From assembly GCA_963668535.1 (NCBI GenBank), contig OY764867.1, positions 2,294,001 through 2,358,000 of the forward strand: a stretch of DNA of 64,000 nt, written 5' to 3'. The stretch's first letter is position 1. Each line of letters opens with the position of its first letter. Positions 8,846 through 16,502 of the stretch are shown piece by piece. The position numbers and the translations under genes are program-made. The notes under the pieces were generated by a model. That model saw only the letters and a list, made by a program, of their open reading frames with translations, was not told where the DNA came from and searched no databases. This DNA comes from F22 sp963668535 (GTDB taxonomy: Bacteria; Bacteroidota; Bacteroidia; Bacteroidales; Bacteroidaceae).

Positions 8846-10324
8846 ATGAAAAATCAAATTATAAGAATAACTGCACTGAGTCTGTTTGCTTGCTCGGCTG
8901 TGCTGTATAGCTGCAACAAAGAATCTGTTGATTTGAGTTATAACGGTCAACTCGATCTCAATCAGCTGGTGTTGAAGCAGGCTCGTGATGTGTGGGATGG
9001 GGGAGAATGTAATATTACAAAGACATTCACCTATGATGAAAACAAAACTCAGCGCAACGAAGTCATTGATCTTAATATTGCGCTTTATCAGAATCGCACA
9101 GCAAGTGCCGATGCTAGTGTGGAGCTTCTAGTGGATGCCGATTCTCTCGCTCAGGCGATAGCGAAGGCACCTAATGGGGGACTGTACGAGAAGTATGAAA
9201 AAGTACAGATATTACCTGATGAGTATTATTTCCTATCGGGGGATAAGATGAAACTAAAGGCTGGATCAACTCTTTCGGAAGATGCTTCATTGACTATTTA
9301 TACAGAGAAACTGATTGATTATATTCAGAATACTCTTCGTAAAAGTGCAACGTATGTGGTGCCTATTACTGTGAAGAATGCCAGTGGGTATGAGTTGAAC
9401 AAACACGTACATACTGTGATGTACTTCATCCAAGTAAACTATGTGAAACCAGCCAATGAGGCTGATTATTTGCCTGATGGATTGGGGGTACCTGATGATG
9501 ATAAGGTGACTGTAGACAATGAGGAATACACATTGGTATGGCACGATGAGTTCAATGGTGAAGGGGCGCCAAACCCAGATATGTGGACGATGGAGGAAGG
9601 ATTCCAACGCAATGAGGAAGATCAATGGTATAGCAGTAATAATGCTGTACAAAAGGGAGATGCACTTGTGATTACTGCACGTGAAGAGAGAGTGAAGAAC
9701 CCTAATTACAATCCAAATGCTTCTGGTGGTAGTGCGTGGAAACAAACTCGTGAGTATGCCGAATATACTTCAGCGTGCTTGGTGGTCAAAGGTGATTATG
9801 CCTTTAGATATGGCTATATGGAGGTGCGTGCTAAAATTCCTGTAACTCAAGGTTGCTGGCCTGCTATCTGGAGTACTGGAAACTGGTATGAATGGCCTCT
9901 AGGAGGAGAAATCGATATGTTGGAGTTCTATAAAGAAAGAATTCATGCCAATGTCTGCTGGGGTGGTGACTATCGCTGGAGTGGAACTTGGGATTCTCAA
10001 AACTATCCTATTACTGACTTTACGTCAAATGATAAGAAGTGGGCAGATAAGTATCATATTTGGACAATGGTGTGGGATGAGTCGTTTATTCGTCTTTATC
10101 TCGATGGTAAATTGCTCAATGAAACGGATCTGAATAACACTTGGAATAAGGGAACTCACGGAGCATCAGATGGTGGAAGTATCAACCCTTATAAAAATGA
10201 TTTTGAAGGGTTTGGTCAACGTATGATGCTTAATTTGGCTATCGGTGGCAACAACGGTCGTCCTATTGAGTGCTCATTCCCACAGGAATATAGTGTAGAT
10301 TATGTGCGTATCTATCAAAAATAA
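8846..10324 (+). CDS. GH16-family endo-glycosidase lipoprotein with N-terminal DUF1735-like domain
   Basis: 492 aa. The lipoprotein signal ends AVLYSC (Cys23). Residues about 40-195 resemble DUF1735/BT_3987-type N-terminal domains of PUL surface lipoproteins. From about residue 225 the GH16 beta-jelly-roll begins (YTLVWHDEFNGEG, PDMWTMEEGF, ALVITAREE, YGYMEVRAKIP, WPAIWSTG). The catalytic motif ExDxxE is intact as GGEIDMLEFY at about residues 353-362, giving nucleophile and acid/base Glu. GH16 enzymes cleave beta-1,3- or beta-1,4-linked glucans or galactans in endo mode. The form with one extra residue in the motif is shared by laminarinases and by endo-beta-1,3-galactanases, so the motif does not decide the substrate. 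Context with the GH43 gene downstream favours a beta-1,3-galactan, with moderate confidence. Likely surface-exposed. Confidence 0.9.
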   Translation: MKNQIIRITALSLFACSAVLYSCNKESVDLSYNGQLDLNQLVLKQARDVWDGGECNITKTFTYDENKTQRNEVIDLNIALYQNRTASADASVELLVDADSLAQAIAKAPNGGLYEKYEKVQILPDEYYFLSGDKMKLKAGSTLSEDASLTIYTEKLIDYIQNTLRKSATYVVPITVKNASGYELNKHVHTVMYFIQVNYVKPANEADYLPDGLGVPDDDKVTVDNEEYTLVWHDEFNGEGAPNPDMWTMEEGFQRNEEDQWYSSNNAVQKGDALVITAREERVKNPNYNPNASGGSAWKQTREYAEYTSACLVVKGDYAFRYGYMEVRAKIPVTQGCWPAIWSTGNWYEWPLGGEIDMLEFYKERIHANVCWGGDYRWSGTWDSQNYPITDFTSNDKKWADKYHIWTMVWDESFIRLYLDGKLLNETDLNNTWNKGTHGASDGGSINPYKNDFEGFGQRMMLNLAIGGNNGRPIECSFPQEYSVDYVRIYQK

Positions 10325-10352
10325 ATGTCAACGGTATAATAAAGTCAGTATA

Positions 10353-11435
10353 ATGAAATATAGTTTCCAGTGTTTGCTCGTCCTTATCTTGTTTTGTTGT
10401 CAATCTTTGTGCTTACAGGCGCAAGAGTGGCGGGATACACAAGGTGCTTATATCAATGCCCATGGTGGAGGTATTCTGCATTATGGAGATAAGTACTATT
10501 GGTTTGGCGAACACCGTCCAGATAATGGTTTTTCGACGATGGTGGGTGTGAATTGCTATTCGTCGACCGACCTTAAGACATGGCGTCACGAAGGGGTAGC
10601 TCTTGCAGTGAGTGATGAAAAAGGAAGTGATATAGAACAGGGGTGTATTATAGAACGTCCCAAGGTGATATATAATTCCAAAACGAAGAAATTCGTGATG
10701 TGGTTTCATCTTGAACTCAAGGGACATGGGTATGGTAGCGCTCGTGCGGGTGTGGCTGTGGCCGATGAGATTACTGGCCCTTTCAAGTATCTTCATTCCG
10801 AACGTGTCAATGCTGGATTATACCCACTTAATATGCCTAAAGCAGACCGTGATATAGATGCTGCCACACAAGCAGACATGACAACATACAAATGGTGGAC
10901 TCCTAAGTGGTATGACGCTGTGGCGCATGGCTTCTTTGTACGTCAACACGTAGAGGGTGGTCAGATGAGTCGCGATATGACGCTCTATGTAGATCGTGAT
11001 GGTCGTGCTTATCATATCTATTCTTCGGAAGAGAATCTGACGCTTCAAATCGCTGAATTGAGCGATGATTACCTTTCGCACACGGGGCGTTATATTCGTC
11101 TTTTCCCTGGTGGACACAATGAGGCACCAGCGGTATTTAGACATGACAATACCTATTGGATGATCACTTCGGGATGTACAGGATGGGCACCCAATGCTGC
11201 TCGATTATTTTCGGCTCCTTCTATTTGGGGACCGTGGCAACAACATCCTAATCCTTGTCGAGGTGAGAAGGCTGATAAAACATTTGGAGCGCAAAGTTCT
11301 TTTGTCTTAGAGACAGGTGACCAATACATCTTTATGGCTGATATTTGGAAACCCAAAAGTTTGATGTACTCTGGATATATACAGTTGCCTATTCAATGGG
11401 ATGAAAATGGATTGCCTTATTTGGAACAGAAGTAA
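10353..11435 (+). CDS. GH43-family exo-glycosidase, resembling exo-beta-1,3-galactanases (GH43_24/34 group)
   Basis: 360 aa from the ATG at 10353. The longer reading from 10302 overlaps the GH16 stop and puts extra residues before the signal peptide MKYSFQCLLVLILFC...LQAQ. The signal has no convincing lipobox, so the protein is probably periplasmic. Five-bladed propeller motifs are visible: INAHGGGILHYGDKYYWFGE, CYSSTDLKTW, ERPKVIYN, SRDMTLYVDRDGRAYHIYSS, GHNEAPAVF, SGCTGWAPN, FGAQSSFVL. The usual GH43 first-blade Asp base is not obvious, while a Gln is present in GAQSSF. This matches published exo-beta-1,3-galactanases that use Gln in place of the base. Predicted role: removal of galactose units from beta-1,3-galactan fragments. 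Subfamily and substrate are inferred from motifs only. A terminator follows at 11554. Confidence 0.82.
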   Translation: MKYSFQCLLVLILFCCQSLCLQAQEWRDTQGAYINAHGGGILHYGDKYYWFGEHRPDNGFSTMVGVNCYSSTDLKTWRHEGVALAVSDEKGSDIEQGCIIERPKVIYNSKTKKFVMWFHLELKGHGYGSARAGVAVADEITGPFKYLHSERVNAGLYPLNMPKADRDIDAATQADMTTYKWWTPKWYDAVAHGFFVRQHVEGGQMSRDMTLYVDRDGRAYHIYSSEENLTLQIAELSDDYLSHTGRYIRLFPGGHNEAPAVFRHDNTYWMITSGCTGWAPNAARLFSAPSIWGPWQQHPNPCRGEKADKTFGAQSSFVLETGDQYIFMADIWKPKSLMYSGYIQLPIQWDENGLPYLEQK

Positions 11436-11553
11436 GATCCTTTTTTGATAAGAAAAAAACAAAGCACGACAGAAAAAACGTTTTACATATGATATATATT
11501 TAATAAATCTCTCTCTCTTTCGGAAAAGAGATGTTTCAATAAGTATTCATGGA

Positions 11554-11586
11554 GCGAGGTAGTCTTGGTGACTATCTCGCTTTTTT
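11554..11586 (+). terminator. Rho-independent terminator of the first PUL
   Basis: An 11-bp stem (GCGAGGTAGTC / GACTATCTCGC, one G-U pair) with loop TTGGT is followed by TTTTTT at 11581. It lies about 120 bp after the GH43 stop and ends the + strand PUL transcript before the convergent operon. Confidence 0.85.
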
Positions 11587-11624
11587 AGGAGGATATTCAA
11601 TCCAAGGGATAGGGGAATAGTTTA

Positions 11625-11659
11625 GTACCCCAAAAGCAGCTATTAAACTTTTGGGGTAC
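11625..11659. repeat. Perfect 12-bp inverted repeat, similar to an IS3-type end hairpin
   Basis: GTACCCCAAAAG (11625-11636) and CTTTTGGGGTAC (11648-11659) are perfect inverted copies with an 11-nt spacer. No T-tract follows on either strand, so termination for the minus-strand ligase gene ending at 11716 would be weak. The layout closely matches the CCCCGAAAG/CTTTCGGGG hairpin inside the IS3 end at 63370-63399. Confidence 0.7.
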
Positions 11660-11715
11660 ACCTATTTACTACCAATACATGTATAAAATGGAGTAAACAG
11701 TATCAACAAAATAAA

Positions 11716-13863
11716 CTATTTATTCAATACCAATGCCAGTAGTAGTGCGCGCTCTATTAAGCTATGACGTAAGATGCGTTCGTTGTTGGAAGGCAATATT
11801 TCACCCACGGGACCAAGACCATCTATTTTAGGCATTTGTTTTTCGATATGACAAATATCGGCTGAACTCCAACGATGTTTCTTTGTGACGCGTATATCGA
11901 CTTGTTGTGCTATCTTTTGAATGTGATTGTATAACGCTTCGGTGTCTTCGGTGAGTGGCATTGCAGGACGTTTAATGCCTCCTCCGAAGTGTACTTGGTA
12001 GATCTTGCTGCGCTTCTGGGCAGTGATGATCTTTTTAAATTTTTCCTCGATTTGTGCGAGTTGGTCATTACAATTAAAACGCACACTGATGCCAGCCGAT
12101 CCATGTGCTGCTTCTCTAAATATATTGCTGTTAAATTGGATGTTGTACGGAGCTATAAGATTGTCGGGCTCATTGTGAGACAGATCAGTCATTGTGGCTA
12201 GTGTCTTCGTAAACTGCATGGCCATCGTGGAGATGTTTTCGGATACATCTGTGGCGGTAAGTTTTGATTCGTATTGGTAGGTTGCCGAACCAGAACGAGA
12301 GATCACTAAGCCTCCGTTTTTAGAAGAACCGCTTACAGAAATAACACGTTGGGCAAGTTCTGCTTTTTGCAATATGATATTTTTAGCGTATTTACCGTCA
12401 ATGCTAGAATCGGTTGTTAGTAGGATACCTATTTTCTTCTTCTTTAGTTGACGAGTAAAGCGGAGGGCTTGTAAGGCTGAAATGACAATAGCAATGCCTC
12501 CTTTGTTTTCCCACACACCAGTTCCTTCAATATATTGCTCGTGGGCTTTGTAGCCTTCATGTGTAGCCAAAGATACACGATTGTCCAAGGACAGCAAAAT
12601 AAGGGTATCTATTTTTTGATCATATGAATTACTAAAATAGAGGATATTACCGACTTCCAATTGAGGATGCACTTCTTGCGTAAATCCTAAAGTACTCAGC
12701 GCATTGCTGATGATATCATTGCAGTGGTTGACGCCAGTTACGTTGCGCACATGTGTATTGGTATCTACCAATTTTTGTAGTATCTTCTCGGTTTGTGCCT
12801 GACGGGTTTTCAAAAACGAACGGATGCGAGTGGCTAGTGAAACTTTCAACGCTGCATTTTCACCTGGCAATGTAGTCATCAATGTATTGGAGAAATAACG
12901 CACAGCTGCCACGTCTAGCATGCGGTTGACTAGTGATTCATAGCTATATCCTGCCACTTTGGCTGCTGCTGGGTAGGAACCAGTCTCTCCAAGGCTAGCC
13001 ATGGAGTTGATCTCTAATAAGTAGATGGTACCATCTTCGTCCAAGCGGATGTCTACGCGAGCAAAGTCTCTTAGATTGAGCGTCTTAAACGCCTGTATAC
13101 TAAGCTTCTGCATCGCATCGGCCAGTTCCTCAGGAATAGGAGCTGGACACAACTTGCGTTTGGGCTTATGTTTCTTATCATCGACTGTTTGGATGGCATC
13201 AGGATCGCCTTCCAAATCGATCTCTAGAACGGGGAAAGTTTCAACTGGAGAATTGCCTAAGATACCTACGCAAAATTCACGACCACGTATAAATTGTTCA
13301 ACAAGTGCTTGTTGTTCAAATTCTGTGACAATAAAGTGAATGGCTTCTCGCAGGTCCTCATCGTTGTACACTACTTTAAGACCAAACGATACACTTTCCA
13401 TTTTGGGTTTGACGATAACGGGATATTTGACAGTAGACAAGTCTTCGTCTGCATGATTAAATACCCAAAAATCGGGGGTAGGTAGTTGATTGTTTTTCCA
13501 AATAATTTTGGTCAATACTTTATCCAAAGCAAGCGCATGTCCTGATGGAGAAGAACCCACATAAGGGATGCCTAGCATCTCGAGCATGGAGGGGATATGG
13601 GTGTATCGGCTTTCCCCCTGAATACCATAGGCCATATTGAAAATCATACCCATATGCTCGCCTTCTATAACGCGAGGCATAAAGTTTTCAAGACGTTCTA
13701 TAATCTGTTTGTTCCCGTCTAGTATAGCGACGTTATGGCCTGCTTTTTCTAAACAGGAGGCCACACGTTTTACGGTCTTCTCAGAATAAAATTCTTTGTT
13801 TTGCATGCCGAAGGTGTTGATTACGCCTTCGATGTCTTTGTTGTAAATGATAGCTACTTTCAT
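11716..13863 (-). CDS. ATP-grasp (D-Ala-D-Ala ligase-like) protein fused to a degenerate M20-peptidase-like domain
   Basis: 715 aa. Residues about 1-325 form an ATP-grasp ligase of the Ddl superfamily: FNMAYGIQGESRYTHIPSML, LGIPYVGSSPSGHALALDK, VIVKPKMESVS, then the metal-binding pair FARVDIRLDEDG and YLLEINSMASLG. Asp, Glu and Asn ligands are present, so ligation of a carboxylate to an amine is plausible. Residues about 345-715 follow the M20 peptidase fold, but the metal sites look lost: the HxD site reads LSLDNRVS, the GxxDxKGG site reads GVWENKGG, and the TTDEE site reads TTDSS. The peptidase half is therefore probably inactive or altered. It is last in a three-gene operon, 9 bp after the MscS gene. 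The substrate is unknown. Annotation as D-alanine-D-alanine ligase would be misleading. Confidence 0.85.
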   Translation of the reverse strand: MKVAIIYNKDIEGVINTFGMQNKEFYSEKTVKRVASCLEKAGHNVAILDGNKQIIERLENFMPRVIEGEHMGMIFNMAYGIQGESRYTHIPSMLEMLGIPYVGSSPSGHALALDKVLTKIIWKNNQLPTPDFWVFNHADEDLSTVKYPVIVKPKMESVSFGLKVVYNDEDLREAIHFIVTEFEQQALVEQFIRGREFCVGILGNSPVETFPVLEIDLEGDPDAIQTVDDKKHKPKRKLCPAPIPEELADAMQKLSIQAFKTLNLRDFARVDIRLDEDGTIYLLEINSMASLGETGSYPAAAKVAGYSYESLVNRMLDVAAVRYFSNTLMTTLPGENAALKVSLATRIRSFLKTRQAQTEKILQKLVDTNTHVRNVTGVNHCNDIISNALSTLGFTQEVHPQLEVGNILYFSNSYDQKIDTLILLSLDNRVSLATHEGYKAHEQYIEGTGVWENKGGIAIVISALQALRFTRQLKKKKIGILLTTDSSIDGKYAKNIILQKAELAQRVISVSGSSKNGGLVISRSGSATYQYESKLTATDVSENISTMAMQFTKTLATMTDLSHNEPDNLIAPYNIQFNSNIFREAAHGSAGISVRFNCNDQLAQIEEKFKKIITAQKRSKIYQVHFGGGIKRPAMPLTEDTEALYNHIQKIAQQVDIRVTKKHRWSSADICHIEKQMPKIDGLGPVGEILPSNNERILRHSLIERALLLALVLNK

Positions 13864-13872
13864 CTTTCTACA

Positions 13873-14754
13873 TTAAGCTTCTAAAGGTTTAGGAGACTTG
13901 TTGGGATCTTTCACAATAACTGTTCTGTAAGGGAACGGAATTTCAATACCTGCTTGATCAAATCGTTTTTTGATGCTTTCTAGTACATCGCATTGAAGAA
14001 TCCATGCTTCATCGTTGTTTTGAGTCCATACATAAGCACGAATGGTTATTGAATATTCGCCTAGACTAACTAAGCGAAGAAGCACTAGAGGGACGTCTTT
14101 ACGTTTGTCGGCAGGTGTTCGGTAATCTTTAAGCAAAGGGTGCTTGGTGATTTCTTCTCGGATAATCTCTTTGGCAAGGTCTATATCCGAGTCATAGCTG
14201 ATACCGATATCTATTTGTTTCTTAATTTTTTCTTCAACAATAGAGCTGTTGACTAGTATGCTTTCGCTAATCAAACTATTGGGGATAATGATACGACGAA
14301 ATTCATAGTCACGAATAACCGTGTGGCGCAAAGTGATCTCTTCGACAACTCCTTTCAAATGATCGGTACGGAGTTCTATAGTGTCACGTACGCTAAATGG
14401 TTTGAAAAATAAGATGAAAATACCACTTAGAATATTTGAAAATACCTTTTGGGAGGCAAGACCTATGGTGGCCGCTAAGATACCTGCACTGGTAAATAAC
14501 CCTTTACCCATAGCGCTGAGACCTGGTGTCTTGAGAAATATGACAATCAGAGCAATGGTGTAAATGATAAATGACACTGCGTTTTTAAGGAAGACGAAGT
14601 TGGTAGGATCTTCGTTGAGCTTTTTGGAACTTGTTTTAATGTAATAAGTCAAAAAACGTCTTATAGACCATGATAATACATAGGCTATAGCCAGTACACT
14701 GAATAAAAATACCCAGTACATGTAGTTGTTTTTAGGATCTATAATATCTTGCAT
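13873..14754 (-). CDS. MscS-family small-conductance mechanosensitive channel
   Basis: 293 aa. Three hydrophobic segments are visible at about residues 12-30, 55-76 and 83-115. The last contains the pore-lining MscS TM3 signature (GLASQKVFSNILSGIFILFF) followed by KPFSVRDTIEL, then the beta domain (GVVEEITLRHTVIRDYEFRR, IIIPNS) and the C-terminal alpha/beta vestibule. The family opens under membrane tension and releases small osmolytes; some members are gated by ligands. The start overlaps the amidotransferase gene by 16 bp and the stop lies 9 bp before the ATP-grasp gene, so translation is probably coupled. This context suggests a specialised role linked to the product of the neighbouring enzymes, which is inference. 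Confidence 0.92.
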   Translation of the reverse strand: MQDIIDPKNNYMYWVFLFSVLAIAYVLSWSIRRFLTYYIKTSSKKLNEDPTNFVFLKNAVSFIIYTIALIVIFLKTPGLSAMGKGLFTSAGILAATIGLASQKVFSNILSGIFILFFKPFSVRDTIELRTDHLKGVVEEITLRHTVIRDYEFRRIIIPNSLISESILVNSSIVEEKIKKQIDIGISYDSDIDLAKEIIREEITKHPLLKDYRTPADKRKDVPLVLLRLVSLGEYSITIRAYVWTQNNDEAWILQCDVLESIKKRFDQAGIEIPFPYRTVIVKDPNKSPKPLEA

Positions 14755-15314
14755 ATGCGTAAAAAGTTTTGAATCATTAGGAGTCCATCTTTGCTATACA
14801 CTTCAGGGTGTGATTGGAATCCGTAGATGGGTTTTTCTGTATGTCGAATGATTTCATATGGAGTGGTATCTGAATATCCCAAAGCCATAAAGTGGGGAGG
14901 CAATTCAGATACGTGAAAATGGTGTTTCTTTTGTAGGAGTAGTTCACTTTTTTCCAATCCATCAAATAGGGGATCTTCGGTATGAGTAAGCGTTATAAGT
15001 TCTTTTGTATTATGATATTCTGGGAGTTTTTTGATGCGTCCACCATGGGCTACTGCTATGATCTCGTGTCCTAAGCAGAAACCTAAGACAGGGACATTCC
15101 AGTTCATTAATGCCACAAAGTTGGTTGTAAGGTTTAATGGTTCATATGGATTTCCTTTGCCACCAGAAAGAATAATACCCTGGATATCTGCATGTGCTGA
15201 CAGGGTAATGGGTTGATTATGGTCAAAAACGACGTAATCAAAATTTTGCTCAGCAAGAAATTGTCTTTTGAATTTCTTGATAAATGCACTCTGGTTGTCA
15301 ATGACTAATAACAT
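14739..15314 (-). CDS. Class I glutamine amidotransferase-like protein
   Basis: 191 aa from the ATG at 15314 (MLLVIDNQSAF); a longer frame from 15347 is open but adds 11 residues before the conserved first strand. It is a class I GATase domain with the nucleophile Cys in GFCLGHE (about residue 78) and His/Glu in FQSHPEV (about residue 169), so the triad is complete. It resembles TrpG/PabA/GuaA amidotransferase domains but stands alone and is not next to a chorismate or purine gene. It may supply ammonia to an unknown synthase, or hydrolyse a gamma-glutamyl bond. It is the first gene of the operon and overlaps mscS by 16 bp. The trpG of this genome is at 54847, so this is a second, functionally distinct copy. 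Confidence 0.85.
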   Translation of the reverse strand: MLLVIDNQSAFIKKFKRQFLAEQNFDYVVFDHNQPITLSAHADIQGIILSGGKGNPYEPLNLTTNFVALMNWNVPVLGFCLGHEIIAVAHGGRIKKLPEYHNTKELITLTHTEDPLFDGLEKSELLLQKKHHFHVSELPPHFMALGYSDTTPYEIIRHTEKPIYGFQSHPEVYSKDGLLMIQNFLRICKIL

Positions 15315-15670
15315 ATTTGTACGGGTTAAATGAATAACAATGGTCAATATGAATACGTTAACGAAGAAAGTGAAGCTAATAAAAGATTTTATGTATTACA
15401 ATAAATGGTTTCGTTTATTATACGTAATAGTCCTGTTTGTTATGAGTAATCGCAGTGTTTGTTATAATTAATTATTGTATTTATAGTATTGGAAATGTTA
15501 GTTAAATGCCTCGCCCATTTGCTTGCAAAAATACGAATTAGTTTTGATATTCCAATTTATAAGAGAAAAATACGTTTCAAACATCTTTAGATTTACTGTG
15601 ATGTGATATCTTGTATAGTGAGAGGATATGGGGATTAGCTTCAGTCATTTGTTTGTTCCCTTTGTGCATG
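15315..15670. other. Intergenic region upstream of the amidotransferase operon
   Basis: About 356 bp of AT-rich sequence between the amidotransferase start and the IS21 end. A possible -7 box on the minus strand (TATTTTTG, complement of 15526-15533) is present, but I see no well-spaced TTTG. No gene-like frame is evident. The operon promoter is probably here and was not separated from its gene by the IS insertion. Confidence 0.4.
15666..15670. repeat. IS21 target-site duplication, left copy (GCATG)
   Basis: GCATG directly precedes the IS end TGTAATGTG; the same five bases follow the other end at 18186-18190. Confidence 0.85.
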
Positions 15671-15758
15671 TGTAATGTGCAAGTAAAAAGCCCCTTATTT
15701 GTGTCACGTTAATGCACCACTTTTGTGTCACGTCCTTCCTTGCAGGTTATACATAAAT

Positions 15759-16502
15759 TTAAAATATTGTTTTTCTGTTTTCCATTCTGTAGCTAGTACC
15801 AGATAGATTAAGCACCTCACATTGGTAGAGTAATCTATCTAGTAAAGCTGTTGCTAAGACTTCATCTTCAAGGTTCTTAGCCCATTCAGTTGGTGCCTTA
15901 TTCGTTGTAATAATGATAGGCACGTTTTCATGTAGCTGATTAATGAGGTTAAATAAGCCTACCGCTTCCTCCTTTTTCATGGGTAACAACATGATATCAT
16001 CTATAGCCACCAAGTCTGCTTTAATTAGCTTATTGTATGACCGCATAGCCGTTGGTGAGACCTCTCTCATTTTAATAATAGATAGCAGGTCTTCCATGGT
16101 TAGCAAGTAAGCTTTATCGCCTCTTTTTACAGCTTCGTACACCAATCCAGCGGCGATATATGTCTTGCCTACACCCGATGGCCCCATGATTATGATATTA
16201 TAGTTCTGTTCCATCCATATCAGTTGTCTGAGTTCTGTGAGTTGTTTCTGTGTCACGCCTTGAACAGTACTGTCATCAAACAAGTCTAAATCGTGCTTTC
16301 TAGGCAAGTTGGCTGCTTTTAGTCGCTTTTCAAACGCACGTCGTTTTCTGGTTTGTATTTCATTATTCAAGATGCCTTCAAGGAACTCCAGATAATTGGG
16401 TTTCTTCATTTGTGCTTCGTGGATAATATGATCAGCATTCTTGCGTATGCTCCCTAAGTTAAGCTGGGAAGCGAGCTCTTTTAGTTGTTCTGAGTTGGAC
16501 AT
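15759..16502 (-). CDS. istB: IS21 transposition helper ATPase IstB
   Basis: 247 aa. AAA+ ATPase of the DnaC/IstB type: Walker A GPSGVGKTYIA (about residues 99-109), Walker B LVAIDDIMLLP (about residues 163-173), sensor-like PIIITTNKAPTEW. IstB assists IstA in target selection and strand transfer. The frame overlaps the 3' end of istA by 22 bp, the normal IS21 arrangement with translational coupling. It is full length for the family. Confidence 0.96.
   Translation of the reverse strand: MSNSEQLKELASQLNLGSIRKNADHIIHEAQMKKPNYLEFLEGILNNEIQTRKRRAFEKRLKAANLPRKHDLDLFDDSTVQGVTQKQLTELRQLIWMEQNYNIIIMGPSGVGKTYIAAGLVYEAVKRGDKAYLLTMEDLLSIIKMREVSPTAMRSYNKLIKADLVAIDDIMLLPMKKEEAVGLFNLINQLHENVPIIITTNKAPTEWAKNLEDEVLATALLDRLLYQCEVLNLSGTSYRMENRKTIF

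Noticed and set aside
11716..13863. Simple annotation as D-alanine-D-alanine ligase (ddl)
   Set aside because: The protein is twice the usual length, its substrate region differs, and no cell-wall genes are nearby.
15526..15533. TATTTTTG as a firm promoter of the amidotransferase operon
   Set aside because: No TTTG at suitable spacing; kept only as a possibility within the intergenic entry.
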